Assembly (NCBI RefSeq): GCF_937425535.1
Contig: NZ_OW485601.1
Location: forward strand, 1,169,001 to 1,233,000
Source of the DNA: Rhodovastum atsumiense
Lineage (GTDB): Bacteria; Pseudomonadota; Alphaproteobacteria; Acetobacterales; Acetobacteraceae
Length of the DNA stretch: 64,000 nt
Direction of reading: 5' to 3'
A model generated the notes under the pieces. It ran no database searches and was not told the origin of the DNA. It was given only the letters and a program-made list of their open reading frames with translations. Of this stretch, positions 43,617 through 51,355 are shown piece after piece; the stretch's first letter is position 1; the number at the start of each line of letters is the position of its first letter. Both the position numbers and the translations under genes were made by a program.

Positions 43617-43653
43617 GCCGGAATGACGCGGGGCCGGCGCATCGGTTCCGGAG

Positions 43654-44322
43654 CTATTGCAGGAACGGGTTGCCGCGGCGTTCTTCCCCGAAGGTCGAGC
43701 CCTGGCCGTGGCCGCTGATGAAGGAAATGTCGTCGCCAAGCGGGAGCAGCTTTTCCCGGATCGAGGCGATCAGCGTCGCATGATCGCCATACGGGAAATC
43801 GGTGCGCCCGATCGAGCCGCGGAACAGCACATCGCCGACCAGGGCGACGCGCGCGGTCTTCTCGACATAGACCACGCTGCCGGGCGAGTGGCCGGGACAG
43901 TGCAGGACGTCGAAGCGCAGCGACCCGAATTCCACCACGTCCCCATCGGCCAGCCACCGGTCGGGCGTGACGTTGGCCATGCCGGTGAGGCCGAACATCT
44001 GCTGCTGCGTCTCGATCGATTCGAGCAGGGGGCGATCCGCCTCGTGCGGCCCCCAAATCTCGACGGGCGGCTTCTCGTCGGCACCCGGCTGCGCGGCCAG
44101 CGCACCCTTGAGCGCGGCCGCGCCACCGGCGTGGTCGAGATGGCCGTGGGTGAGCAGGATGCGCTCGACCTGCAGGCCTTGACCGGACAGCAGATCCAGG
44201 ATGCGGCCGGGCTCCCCGCCCGGATCGAACACCACGGCGCGCCGCGACGCTTCCTCGAACAAAACGGTGCAGTTCTGCTGGAAGGCGGTGACCGGGACGA
44301 TGGCGATGCGGAAGCCGGGCAT
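43654..44322 (-). CDS. MBL-fold hydrolase (glyoxalase II-like, YcbL type)
   Basis: 222-residue metallo-beta-lactamase-fold thioesterase-like protein. Metal motif THGHLDHAGG (near residue 58), later His in LHCPGHSPGSV, Asp in VALVGDVLFRGSIGRTDFPYGD, and C-terminal SGHGQGSTFGEERRGNPFL. These match the YcbL/glyoxalase II-related group, shorter than GloB. A strong hairpin directly abuts its start codon (44323-44350). Confidence 0.92.
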   Translation of the reverse strand: MPGFRIAIVPVTAFQQNCTVLFEEASRRAVVFDPGGEPGRILDLLSGQGLQVERILLTHGHLDHAGGAAALKGALAAQPGADEKPPVEIWGPHEADRPLLESIETQQQMFGLTGMANVTPDRWLADGDVVEFGSLRFDVLHCPGHSPGSVVYVEKTARVALVGDVLFRGSIGRTDFPYGDHATLIASIREKLLPLGDDISFISGHGQGSTFGEERRGNPFLQ

Positions 44323-44350
44323 GGGGGGATCCTTCGCTTGCGATCCCCCC
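44323..44350 (-). promoter_or_regulatory. Hairpin directly before the MBL gene start codon
   Basis: Stem GGGGGGATC/GATCCCCCC with a 10-base loop; on the minus strand its 3' arm ends at the base before ATG 44322. The Shine-Dalgarno-like GAAGGA lies partly in the loop and partly in the stem. It starts about 25 bases after the M20 gene stop. It may mask the ribosome site or end the upstream transcript; both are inference. Confidence 0.6.
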
Positions 44351-44373
44351 TCTCCTAGCCGGCCGGCCTTGCT

Positions 44374-45588
44374 CTAGCCAGCGTCAAGCAAGTCCGCCAC
44401 GGCATGCGCCATCACCTGGCAGCCGAGCACGATATCGGGCTCGGCCGTGTCCTCGGACCAGTGATGGCTGATGCCGCCGATCGAGGGAACGAACAGCATC
44501 CCCGCCGGCATCACCCGGGCGAGTTGCTGCGCGTCGTGCCCGGCGCCGCTCGGCATGCGCTGGTGCAGGGCGGGTGCCAGCCGCGTGGCCGCGCCTTCCA
44601 GCGCGTCCTGGAAGCGCGGCTCCATCACCTTGGGGATCGAGCGCGAGATCGTGTGCAGGACGGCGCGGCAGGGACCGGCATTGGCGTCGGCGACCAGCTC
44701 CTGCAGCCGGCGTTCCAACCGGGCCAGCACCTCGGGATCGGCGTCGCGGAACTGGAACAGCATCTCCGCGCCGCCGGGAATGATGCTGGCCGCCCCCGGA
44801 TCGAGCGTGATGCGCCCGACCGTCCAGACCGAGCGGGGATCGCAGATCCCGGGAAAGTCACGCTCGATCGCGGCGGCCAGCCGCACCAGCGCCGCCCCGG
44901 CATCGCGACGGATCGCCATGCGGGTGGTGCCGGCATGGTTCTGCTGGCCTTCGAAGGTGACGCGGTATTGCCAGATGCCGACGATGCTGGTGACCACGCC
45001 GATGCGCAGTCCCTTCGCTTCCAGCTCGTCGCCCTGCTCGATATGCGCCTCGAGATAGCCGAGGTACCGTCCGGGTTCGACGGCAGCACGGGGACGGCCG
45101 GCAAGCCCGGCGGCGGCCAGCGCCTCGCGCAGCGGGATGCCGTCGTAGCGATTGCGCGCGGCATCGATGTCGGCCTCGGTGACGTCGCCGATGAAAGACC
45201 GGCTGCCGAGGAAGCTGCCGTAATGGCCTTCCTCGTCGGCCCAGGCGGCGACATCGACACCGCCGCCGAGGGCACGGGCGATCTCGAGGCCGATGATGAC
45301 GCCGAGCGCGCCATCGAGCCAGCCGGCCTGCGGCTGCGTCTCGATATGGCTGCCGAGCAGCAGGCGTGGCCCGTCGCCGGACGCGCGGCCGATGACGTTG
45401 CCGATGCCGTCGATCTCCACGGCCAGTCCGGCTTCGCGCATCCGCCCGGCCAGCCAGTGCCGGGCTTCCATGTCCACGGGCGAGAAGGTCGGACGGTGCA
45501 CGCCCGTGCGGTACGCCCCGAACGCCCGCAACCGGTGCAGATCCGCAAGCAGGCGGGCGCCGTCGATGGCTGGGGGAGAAAGGGGCAT
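44374..45588 (-). CDS. M20-family amidohydrolase (N-carbamoyl amino acid / allantoate hydrolase type)
   Basis: 404-residue Zn-dependent hydrolase of the hydantoinase/carbamoylase (AllC/HyuC) family. Metal ligands: GSHIETQPQAGWLDGALGV, where H and D are retained with ET in place of the usual HxDTV, WADEEGHYGSFLGSRSFIG with the EE pair, and YLEAHIEQGDELE. Substrate residues are in GQQNHAGTTRMAIRRDA, and the final His in PSIGGISHHWSEDT. Exact substrate is not decidable. Confidence 0.9.
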   Translation of the reverse strand: MPLSPPAIDGARLLADLHRLRAFGAYRTGVHRPTFSPVDMEARHWLAGRMREAGLAVEIDGIGNVIGRASGDGPRLLLGSHIETQPQAGWLDGALGVIIGLEIARALGGGVDVAAWADEEGHYGSFLGSRSFIGDVTEADIDAARNRYDGIPLREALAAAGLAGRPRAAVEPGRYLGYLEAHIEQGDELEAKGLRIGVVTSIVGIWQYRVTFEGQQNHAGTTRMAIRRDAGAALVRLAAAIERDFPGICDPRSVWTVGRITLDPGAASIIPGGAEMLFQFRDADPEVLARLERRLQELVADANAGPCRAVLHTISRSIPKVMEPRFQDALEGAATRLAPALHQRMPSGAGHDAQQLARVMPAGMLFVPSIGGISHHWSEDTAEPDIVLGCQVMAHAVADLLDAG

Positions 45589-45655
45589 GGGGTCGCTCCG
45601 GAGAAATCAGGAGTGCGATGCTGCCCGCTCCCAGGTCACGCGTCGAGCCGGAGAA

Positions 45656-45802
45656 GCGGGGCGTTGCCCCGCGCCCCACCAGGGCTTCGCCCTGGACCGA
45701 CCAAGGGCTTCGCCCTTGGAACCCGATACTCTGTGCCGCGCAGCGAGACTGGGATCCAAGGGCCTTGTGGCCCTTGGCGGGTCAAGGGCGGAGCCCTTGC
45801 CT
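45656..45802. repeat. Composite hairpin repeat, copy 6 (after aroE)
   Basis: Nearly the same module order and sequence as copy 2: GGGGCGTTGCCCC, CAGGGCTTCGCCCTGG, CCAAGGGCTTCGCCCTTGG, the CGCAGCG module, CCAAGGGCCTTGTGGCCCTTGG and CAAGGGCGGAGCCCTTG. The last module runs into the aroE stop codon. Confidence 0.85.
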
Positions 45803-46647
45803 TAAACGATCGTCGCCTCCACCGCGGCCCGCAGTTCCGGCGAGATCTCCGGTGCCACGCCGAACCATACCTCGAAGGCGGGGCGTGCCTGGTGCAGCAA
45901 CATCCCGAGCCCGCCCACTGCCGGATTGCCGCGTGCCCGTGCCGCCGCCAGCAGGGGCGTCTGCAGCGGATTGTAGACGATGTCGCAGACCAGTGCCGAT
46001 TGCGGCAGCTCATCGAGCCGCAGGTCGAGCGGTGCCTCGCCGATCATGCCAAGCTTCGTGGTGTTGACCAGCAGCGCAGCACCGGCAAGCGCGGCCTCGC
46101 GTTCATCCCAGTCCACCACGTGCACCGCGCCGCCGAACGCCGCCGCGAGTTCCTCGGCGCGCGCGCGGGTGCGGTTGAGCAGGCGCACTTCGGGTGCGCC
46201 GGAGTCAAGCAGGCTGACGACCACGCTGCGGGCGCCGCCCCCCGCGCCGAGCACCACCGCCGGGCCGGACTCGGCGCGCCAGTCCGCCTTGGCCTCGCGC
46301 AGGCTTTCGAGGAAACCGTACCCATCCTTGTTATAGCCGCTGAGCGAGCCGTCGGCTTCCACCACCACCAGATTGATCGCGCCCATGCGCCGGCCGACGG
46401 CATCGACGCGGTCGACGGCGCGCGCGGCCGCTTCCTTGTGCGGCAGGGTGACGTTGCAGCCGGCGAAGCCCAGCGCCGCGAGGCCACGCAACGCGGTCTC
46501 CACCTCGCCCGGCCGCACCGGCATCGGGATATAAGTACCAGCGATGCCGTACTGGCGCAGCCACCACTGGTGCAGCATCGGCGAACGGGACTGGTGCACC
46601 GGCCAGCCGATCAGGCCGGCGGCACGGAACGGCTTCGGATCGCTCAT
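45802..46647 (-). CDS. aroE: Shikimate dehydrogenase
   Basis: NADP-dependent reduction of 3-dehydroshikimate in aromatic amino acid synthesis. The 281 residues show AGLIGWPVHQSRSPMLHQWWL (shikimate-binding Ser pair), the catalytic Lys in NVTLPHKEAA, Asn/Asp in GYNKDGYGF, nucleotide motif VLGAGGGARSVVVSLL and the basic NRTRARAEEL (NADP). C-terminal GLGMLLHQARPAFEVWFG is typical. It may be coupled to the following liv genes only by proximity; all are on the minus strand. Confidence 0.95.
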   Translation of the reverse strand: MSDPKPFRAAGLIGWPVHQSRSPMLHQWWLRQYGIAGTYIPMPVRPGEVETALRGLAALGFAGCNVTLPHKEAAARAVDRVDAVGRRMGAINLVVVEADGSLSGYNKDGYGFLESLREAKADWRAESGPAVVLGAGGGARSVVVSLLDSGAPEVRLLNRTRARAEELAAAFGGAVHVVDWDEREAALAGAALLVNTTKLGMIGEAPLDLRLDELPQSALVCDIVYNPLQTPLLAAARARGNPAVGGLGMLLHQARPAFEVWFGVAPEISPELRAAVEATIV

Positions 46648-46658
46648 CGACCGTCCCC

Positions 46659-47807
46659 TCAGACCCGGCCGAGCGGCGGCAGCACTTCGGTGATCACCTG
46701 CCGCCCGTCCCGCACCTCGACCAGGTAGCTTTCGCGATCGAGATCGCCCTTGTCGTCATAGGCGACGTCCATCAGCAGGCCGGGATACTGGCTGGCGGAG
46801 AAACTGGCACCGTGCAGGGTTCGGGCGAAGCGTTGGCGATCGAAGCTGCCCACGCGCTCGGTCACCACCTTAATCAGTTGCACGCCGATATAGCCCTTGA
46901 GGCCGTTATGGTCGCTGGTGACGCCCCACGCCTCGCGGAACCGGGCACCGAAAGCCTGCACCAGCGGGCTTGGGGCATCCACGCTGAGCCCGACATGTCC
47001 TCTCACCCCATTCGCCGCCGGGCCGGCAAGGTCGAGCACGCGCTGGCCGACCAGAGTGGATTCGCCATAGACGGGCCGATCATAGCCGATCTTGCGCAGC
47101 GCGATCAGGAAGCGCGCGCTCTCTTCTTCATTAAGATAGACGAACAGCGCGTCGGCCGGCGCGCGGGCGGCGGTGACGACCGCGGCGGAATAGTCCATTT
47201 GGCCAGGATCAGTGGAGATGTCGGCCGCCACCTTGATGCCGCGCGCCTGCAGTTCCTTCACCATCGCGTCACGGCCACCCTTGCCGAGATCGTTGGCGAT
47301 CCACACCACCGCCACCGACCGCACACCGGATTTCTGCAGGTGAGCGGCGAGCTTGGGCATCGCCACGGCCTGGTTGAACGAGGTGCGGAACAGGTAGCGC
47401 GCGCCCTGCTGCGTCAGCATCGCCGCCTCGCCGGCGACGAAGGTCGGAATCTCCGCTTCCTCGATCAGCGGGAGGGTGACGTTGATGCTGCCCGAATAGA
47501 CCGGGCCGAGCATCGCATAGGGTTCCTGGTCCACCGCGCGCATCGCCACCGCCTTGGCGATCTGCGGCTGGCTCTGGTTGTCCTGCGTGGTCAGCGCGAT
47601 CCGGCGCCCGAGGATGCCGCCTGCCGCATTGATCTCCCGCACCGCGAGATCCACCCCGCGCTGGAACATGCTGCCGGAGGCGACGCCGACACCCGAAAGC
47701 TCGATGTTCAGGAACAGCTTCACCTCGTCCGCCGCCGCCGCGCGGCGCCCCGCGGCACCTGCCGCGAAGGCACTGCCCAGCACCAGCATGGTCCTGCGCT
47801 CGATCAT
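46659..47807 (-). CDS. Branched-chain/amide ABC transporter substrate-binding protein
   Basis: Periplasmic binding protein of the Leu/Ile/Val or amide (LivK/AmiC-type) family, 382 residues. Signal peptide MIERRTMLVLGSAFAAGAAGRRAAA. The mature domain starts VKLFLNIELSGVGVASGSMF and has VDLAVREINAAGGILGRRI, LGPVYSGSINVTLPL and later FREAWGVTSDHNGLKGY. AAGGAGG lies at ideal spacing before the ATG. Last gene of the liv cluster, after a 90-base gap from livF. Specificity not determinable. Confidence 0.92.
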   Translation of the reverse strand: MIERRTMLVLGSAFAAGAAGRRAAAADEVKLFLNIELSGVGVASGSMFQRGVDLAVREINAAGGILGRRIALTTQDNQSQPQIAKAVAMRAVDQEPYAMLGPVYSGSINVTLPLIEEAEIPTFVAGEAAMLTQQGARYLFRTSFNQAVAMPKLAAHLQKSGVRSVAVVWIANDLGKGGRDAMVKELQARGIKVAADISTDPGQMDYSAAVVTAARAPADALFVYLNEEESARFLIALRKIGYDRPVYGESTLVGQRVLDLAGPAANGVRGHVGLSVDAPSPLVQAFGARFREAWGVTSDHNGLKGYIGVQLIKVVTERVGSFDRQRFARTLHGASFSASQYPGLLMDVAYDDKGDLDRESYLVEVRDGRQVITEVLPPLGRV

Positions 47808-47894
47808 GGCCTGCCTCCTTCTGGCCACGCCCGCAGGCGTGGCTTTTATCGCAATTGCGATGCTTCGCACGGACACCGCGCGAAGCCAACGAGG

Positions 47895-48623
47895 TCAGCC
47901 GGCGCCGACGGCCCGGCCGAGGAAGACGCGGTTGAGGTCGGGATCATCCAGCAGCGCCGCGGCGGGGCTGTCCAGCACCACGCGCCCACCTTCCAGCAGC
48001 AGCACCCGGTCGGCGATGGCCAGGGCGCTGCGCACGTTCTGCTCGACCATCAGCACGGTGGTGCCGGCATCGGCGAGGCTGCGCAGCAGGCGGAACACGT
48101 CGCGACTGACGATCGGCGACAGCCCGATCGACGGCTCGTCGATCAGCAGCACCTCGGGCCGCAGCAGCAGGGCGCGCGCGATTTCGAGCTGCTTCTGCTC
48201 GCCCCCGGACAACGTGGAAGCCTGGTTGCGGATCCGCTCGGCGAAACCGGGGAAGCGGGCGAGCGCCTCGGCGCAGCGCTCGGCCCGCAGCGCCCGCGGC
48301 AATGTCACCGCGCCGAGTTCCAGGTTGTGCGCCACGCTGAGCGAAGGGAACAGGTTGCGCCCCTGCGGGACGAAGGCGATGCCACGGCGCAGCAGCGCGG
48401 CCGGGGACAGGCCGCCCACCTCCTCGTCCTGGAAAAGGATGCGGCCCGCGCTCGGCTTCACCAGGCCGAAGAAGGTCTTCAGCACCGTCGACTTGCCGGC
48501 GCCGTTGGGCCCGATCAGCAGGGTGATCTCGCCCGCGCGCACCGTGGCGCTCAGGTGGTCGAGGATGGTGAGCGCGCCATAGCCGGCCGAGACATCCTCG
48601 AAGCGGATCAGGTCAGGCGCCAA
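47895..48623 (-). CDS. livF: Branched-chain amino acid ABC transporter ATPase LivF
   Basis: Cytoplasmic ATPase, 242 residues: Walker A GPNGAGKST, Q-loop FVPQGRNLFPSLSV, signature LSGGEQKQLEIARAL, Walker B VLLIDEPSIGLSP and H-region MVEQNVRSAL, all LivF-like. The likely start is TTG 48623, which overlaps the livG end by 11 bases (MAPDLIRFEDVSAGYG). No ATG lies between this and the Walker A that fits better. Confidence 0.94.
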   Translation of the reverse strand: MAPDLIRFEDVSAGYGALTILDHLSATVRAGEITLLIGPNGAGKSTVLKTFFGLVKPSAGRILFQDEEVGGLSPAALLRRGIAFVPQGRNLFPSLSVAHNLELGAVTLPRALRAERCAEALARFPGFAERIRNQASTLSGGEQKQLEIARALLLRPEVLLIDEPSIGLSPIVSRDVFRLLRSLADAGTTVLMVEQNVRSALAIADRVLLLEGGRVVLDSPAAALLDDPDLNRVFLGRAVGAG

Positions 48624-49356
48624 GATAGGCCTCCAGCACCGCCCGGTCGGACTGCACCTGCGCCGGGCTGCCATCGGCGAGCAGACGGCCCTGGGCGAGG
48701 CAGATCACCCGCTCGCACAGGGTCATTACGAAATCCATGTTGTGCTCGATCAGCACGAAGCTGGCGCGATGCTCACGGTTGAGCCGGCGCAACAGATCGG
48801 CCAGTTGCGCGATCAGCGTCGGGTTGACGCCGGCGCAGGGCTCGTCGAGCAGCACCAGCCGCGGCGCCGGCATGAACGCCATGGCGATGTCGACCAGCTT
48901 CTGCTGGCCATAGGACAACGTGCCGGCCGGGCGGTGGGCGACATGGCCGAGGCGGAACAGCTCGATCATTTCCTCTGCCCGCGCCGCGAGCCCGGCATCG
49001 GGCCGGGCGAACAGGCGCCGGCCGGGAGAGCCCGCGAATTCCTGCGCCGCGGCGATCAGGTTGTCGCGGACCGAGAGGCTGGCGAAGACCTGCAGGGTCT
49101 GGAAGGTCCGGCCGATGCCCAGCCGCGCCAGCCGCACCGGCCCGAACCCGGTGACGTCGCGGCCATCGAACAGCACCTGCCCCGCGCTCGGCCGCACCTG
49201 GCCGAGAATGGCGTTGAACAGCGTGGTCTTGCCGCTGCCGTTGGGACCGATCACGCCCAGGATCTCGCCCGGGGCGACGGTGAAGCTGACGCCGTCGACG
49301 GCGCGGATGGCGCCGTAGTTCCGGCGCAGGTCGCGCACGGCCAGCAACGCGCTCAT
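48613..49356 (-). CDS. livG: Branched-chain amino acid ABC transporter ATPase LivG
   Basis: ATPase partner of LivF, 247 residues: LLAVRDLRRNYGAIRAVDGV, Walker A GPNGSGKTT, IGRTFQTLQVFASLSV (Q-loop), LSYGQQKLVDIAMAF (signature with Y for G), Walker B LVLLDEPCAGVNPT and H-loop LIEHNMDFV. ATG overlaps the livM stop (ATGA). The frame remains open upstream through livM but that part is a shadow. Confidence 0.95.
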   Translation of the reverse strand: MSALLAVRDLRRNYGAIRAVDGVSFTVAPGEILGVIGPNGSGKTTLFNAILGQVRPSAGQVLFDGRDVTGFGPVRLARLGIGRTFQTLQVFASLSVRDNLIAAAQEFAGSPGRRLFARPDAGLAARAEEMIELFRLGHVAHRPAGTLSYGQQKLVDIAMAFMPAPRLVLLDEPCAGVNPTLIAQLADLLRRLNREHRASFVLIEHNMDFVMTLCERVICLAQGRLLADGSPAQVQSDRAVLEAYLGA

Positions 49357-50285
49357 CGGCGCGCCCCACGGGTGAAGCGTCCGGGCAGCGACAGCAGCCC
49401 GCCCGGCAGCCAGATCATCATGGCCACGACCAGGAAGCCGAACAGGGCAAGGTACCAGTCGGCGGCAAAGCGCAGCCACTCCGGCAGCAGCACGACCACC
49501 ACGGCTCCGAGCGCCGGACCGAAGAAGCGGCCCTGCCCGCCCACCACCACCATCAGCAGCATGGCGAGCGAATTGGCCAGCCCGAACGGCGTGGGATCGA
49601 TGAAGCGGACCATCGAGGCGAAGAAGGCGCCGGCCACGCCGCCGCAGGCCGCACCGATGGCGAAGGCCATCAGCGTGTAGAAGGTGGTGTCGATGCCCAC
49701 GCTCTCGGCGCGGATCGGATTGTCGCGCAGGGCGGCGAAGGCACGGCCCCAGGGCGAGCGCAGCAGCAGCGCCATCAGCCCGGCCACCACCAGCAGCGCG
49801 ACCAGCGTGACGTGGTAGAAATCGAGCGCGGTGGTGAAGCGCCAGCCCAGCAGCGTCGGGCGGGGAATGTTGTTGAGGCCGAGGCTGCCGCCGGTCAGCC
49901 AGTCCTCGTTGCGCGCCAGCAGGAACACCAGCACGTTGAAGCCGAGCGTGGCGAAGGCGAGATAATGGTGCCGCACCCGCAGCGCCGGGAAGCCCAGGGC
50001 CAGGCCGACCCCGAAGCAGATCAGCGCGGAGACCGGCAAGGCGGCGAAGAACGCCACCCCGGCCTGCAGCAGCAGGGCATTGGCATAGGCGCCGATGCCG
50101 AGGAAGGCGGCCTGCGCCAGCGAGATCTGGCCGGCATAGCCGACCGTCAGGTTCAGCCCCAGCCCGGCGATCGTCCAGACGCACCAACTTGTCAGCAGAT
50201 AGATGCCGTACTGCTTCAACCCGTAGGGCAGCAGCCACAACGCCACGATTGCGGCGGCCAGCGCCGCCCAGCGCCAGCGCGTCAT
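49353..50285 (-). CDS. livM: Branched-chain amino acid ABC transporter permease LivM
   Basis: Inner-membrane permease, 310 residues with about nine helices. Typical segments: YGIYLLTSWCVWTIAGLGLNL, VGYAGQISLAQAAFLGIGAY, the ATPase-contact loop around WGRAFAALRDNPIRAESVGI and the later VVVGGQGRFFGPALGAVVVV. Overlaps livH and livG by ATGA at both ends. Confidence 0.95.
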   Translation of the reverse strand: MTRWRWAALAAAIVALWLLPYGLKQYGIYLLTSWCVWTIAGLGLNLTVGYAGQISLAQAAFLGIGAYANALLLQAGVAFFAALPVSALICFGVGLALGFPALRVRHHYLAFATLGFNVLVFLLARNEDWLTGGSLGLNNIPRPTLLGWRFTTALDFYHVTLVALLVVAGLMALLLRSPWGRAFAALRDNPIRAESVGIDTTFYTLMAFAIGAACGGVAGAFFASMVRFIDPTPFGLANSLAMLLMVVVGGQGRFFGPALGAVVVVLLPEWLRFAADWYLALFGFLVVAMMIWLPGGLLSLPGRFTRGARR

Positions 50286-51160
50286 ACCCGGCGTTCCTCC
50301 GCGGTACCCAGCAAACCCTGCGGGCGGAACAGGATCACCGCCAGGAACAGGGCCAGCGCCACGCCGTCCTTGTAGCCGGGAGAGATGTACGCGCCGACCA
50401 GGTTCTCCAGCACCCCCACCAGCACGCCGCCGAGCAGCGCGCCACGGCTCTGGTTGAAGCCGCCGATGATGGCGGCATAGAACGCCTTCAGCCCCAGCGT
50501 GTCGCCCATGTCGAACTTGGCGAGACTGGTCGGGGCGATCAGCAGCGCGCTGGTCGCGGCGAGCAGCGCGGTGACAAGGAAGGCATAGAGCACCATGCGC
50601 TCGACATTGATGCCGAGCACCGCGGCGGCGTCGCGGTTCTGCGCCACCGCCTGCATCGACCGTCCGGTGAGGGTGCGCGAGAGGAATAGCTGCAGCGCCA
50701 GCACCACGCCCCCGGCCACCAGCAGCGTGCCCAGTTCCGCCACCGACAGCTTCGCCCCGCCGATCGAGAGCAGCGTGTCCGGAAAGATCGAGGGAAAGGT
50801 GAACACGTCGGCGGAATAGCCGGCCCGCACCGTCTGTTTCAGCGCGGTCGACAAACCGAGCGTGGCGATCACCAGCGGAACGACCCCGTGGCGGATCAGC
50901 GGATCAGCCACCGCCTTCTTGAAGCCCCAGCCCAGCACCAGCATCGATGCAATGCAGGTCAGCAGGAATGCCGGTGCCAAGGGCAGGTCGAGGGTGCGGA
51001 GGCAGAACAGCATCAGGAAGGCCGGAAGCATGACCATTTCGCCGAGCGCGAAATTGATCGTTCCGGAAGCCTGCCAGAGCAGGGTGAAAGCCAGCGCCGC
51101 CAGCGCGTAGCATGCTCCGGTTGCCGTGCCGGAGACGACGAGTTGCAGGAAGTCGGTCAC
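50282..51160 (-). CDS. livH: Branched-chain amino acid ABC transporter permease LivH
   Basis: Inner-membrane permease, 292 residues, first gene of the transporter operon, GTG start. Seen: VSGTATGACYALAALAFTLL, GTINFALGEMVMLPAFLM, the coupling loop SLTLTGRSMQAVAQNRDAAAVLG (in part as TLTGRSMQAVAQNRDAA) and AAIIGGFNQSRGALLGGVLVG. Order livH-M-G-F-K is the standard HAAT importer. Confidence 0.95.
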   Translation of the reverse strand: MTDFLQLVVSGTATGACYALAALAFTLLWQASGTINFALGEMVMLPAFLMLFCLRTLDLPLAPAFLLTCIASMLVLGWGFKKAVADPLIRHGVVPLVIATLGLSTALKQTVRAGYSADVFTFPSIFPDTLLSIGGAKLSVAELGTLLVAGGVVLALQLFLSRTLTGRSMQAVAQNRDAAAVLGINVERMVLYAFLVTALLAATSALLIAPTSLAKFDMGDTLGLKAFYAAIIGGFNQSRGALLGGVLVGVLENLVGAYISPGYKDGVALALFLAVILFRPQGLLGTAEERRV

Positions 51161-51355
51161 GTTTGCCTGTCGTTTCCCGAGGCTGCGACCGTATAGGTAC
51201 GCCGTCGCGACGGGTCAACTTGCCGCGAGGGTCACGCGCCGGCGACCCTGCCGCGCGCCTTGAACGGCTTGTGCAACATCTTCGCCCGGCTGGCGGACAG
51301 GCGCCGGCATCGGTAGGTTGCAGCCGCCCGTAGGACGACAGGGAGGAAACAAGTC

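Noticed and set aside
46795-46825. TGGCAC followed by TGC as a second sigma-54 promoter
   Set aside because: Spacing between GG and GC is wrong and it lies inside the substrate-binding protein gene.
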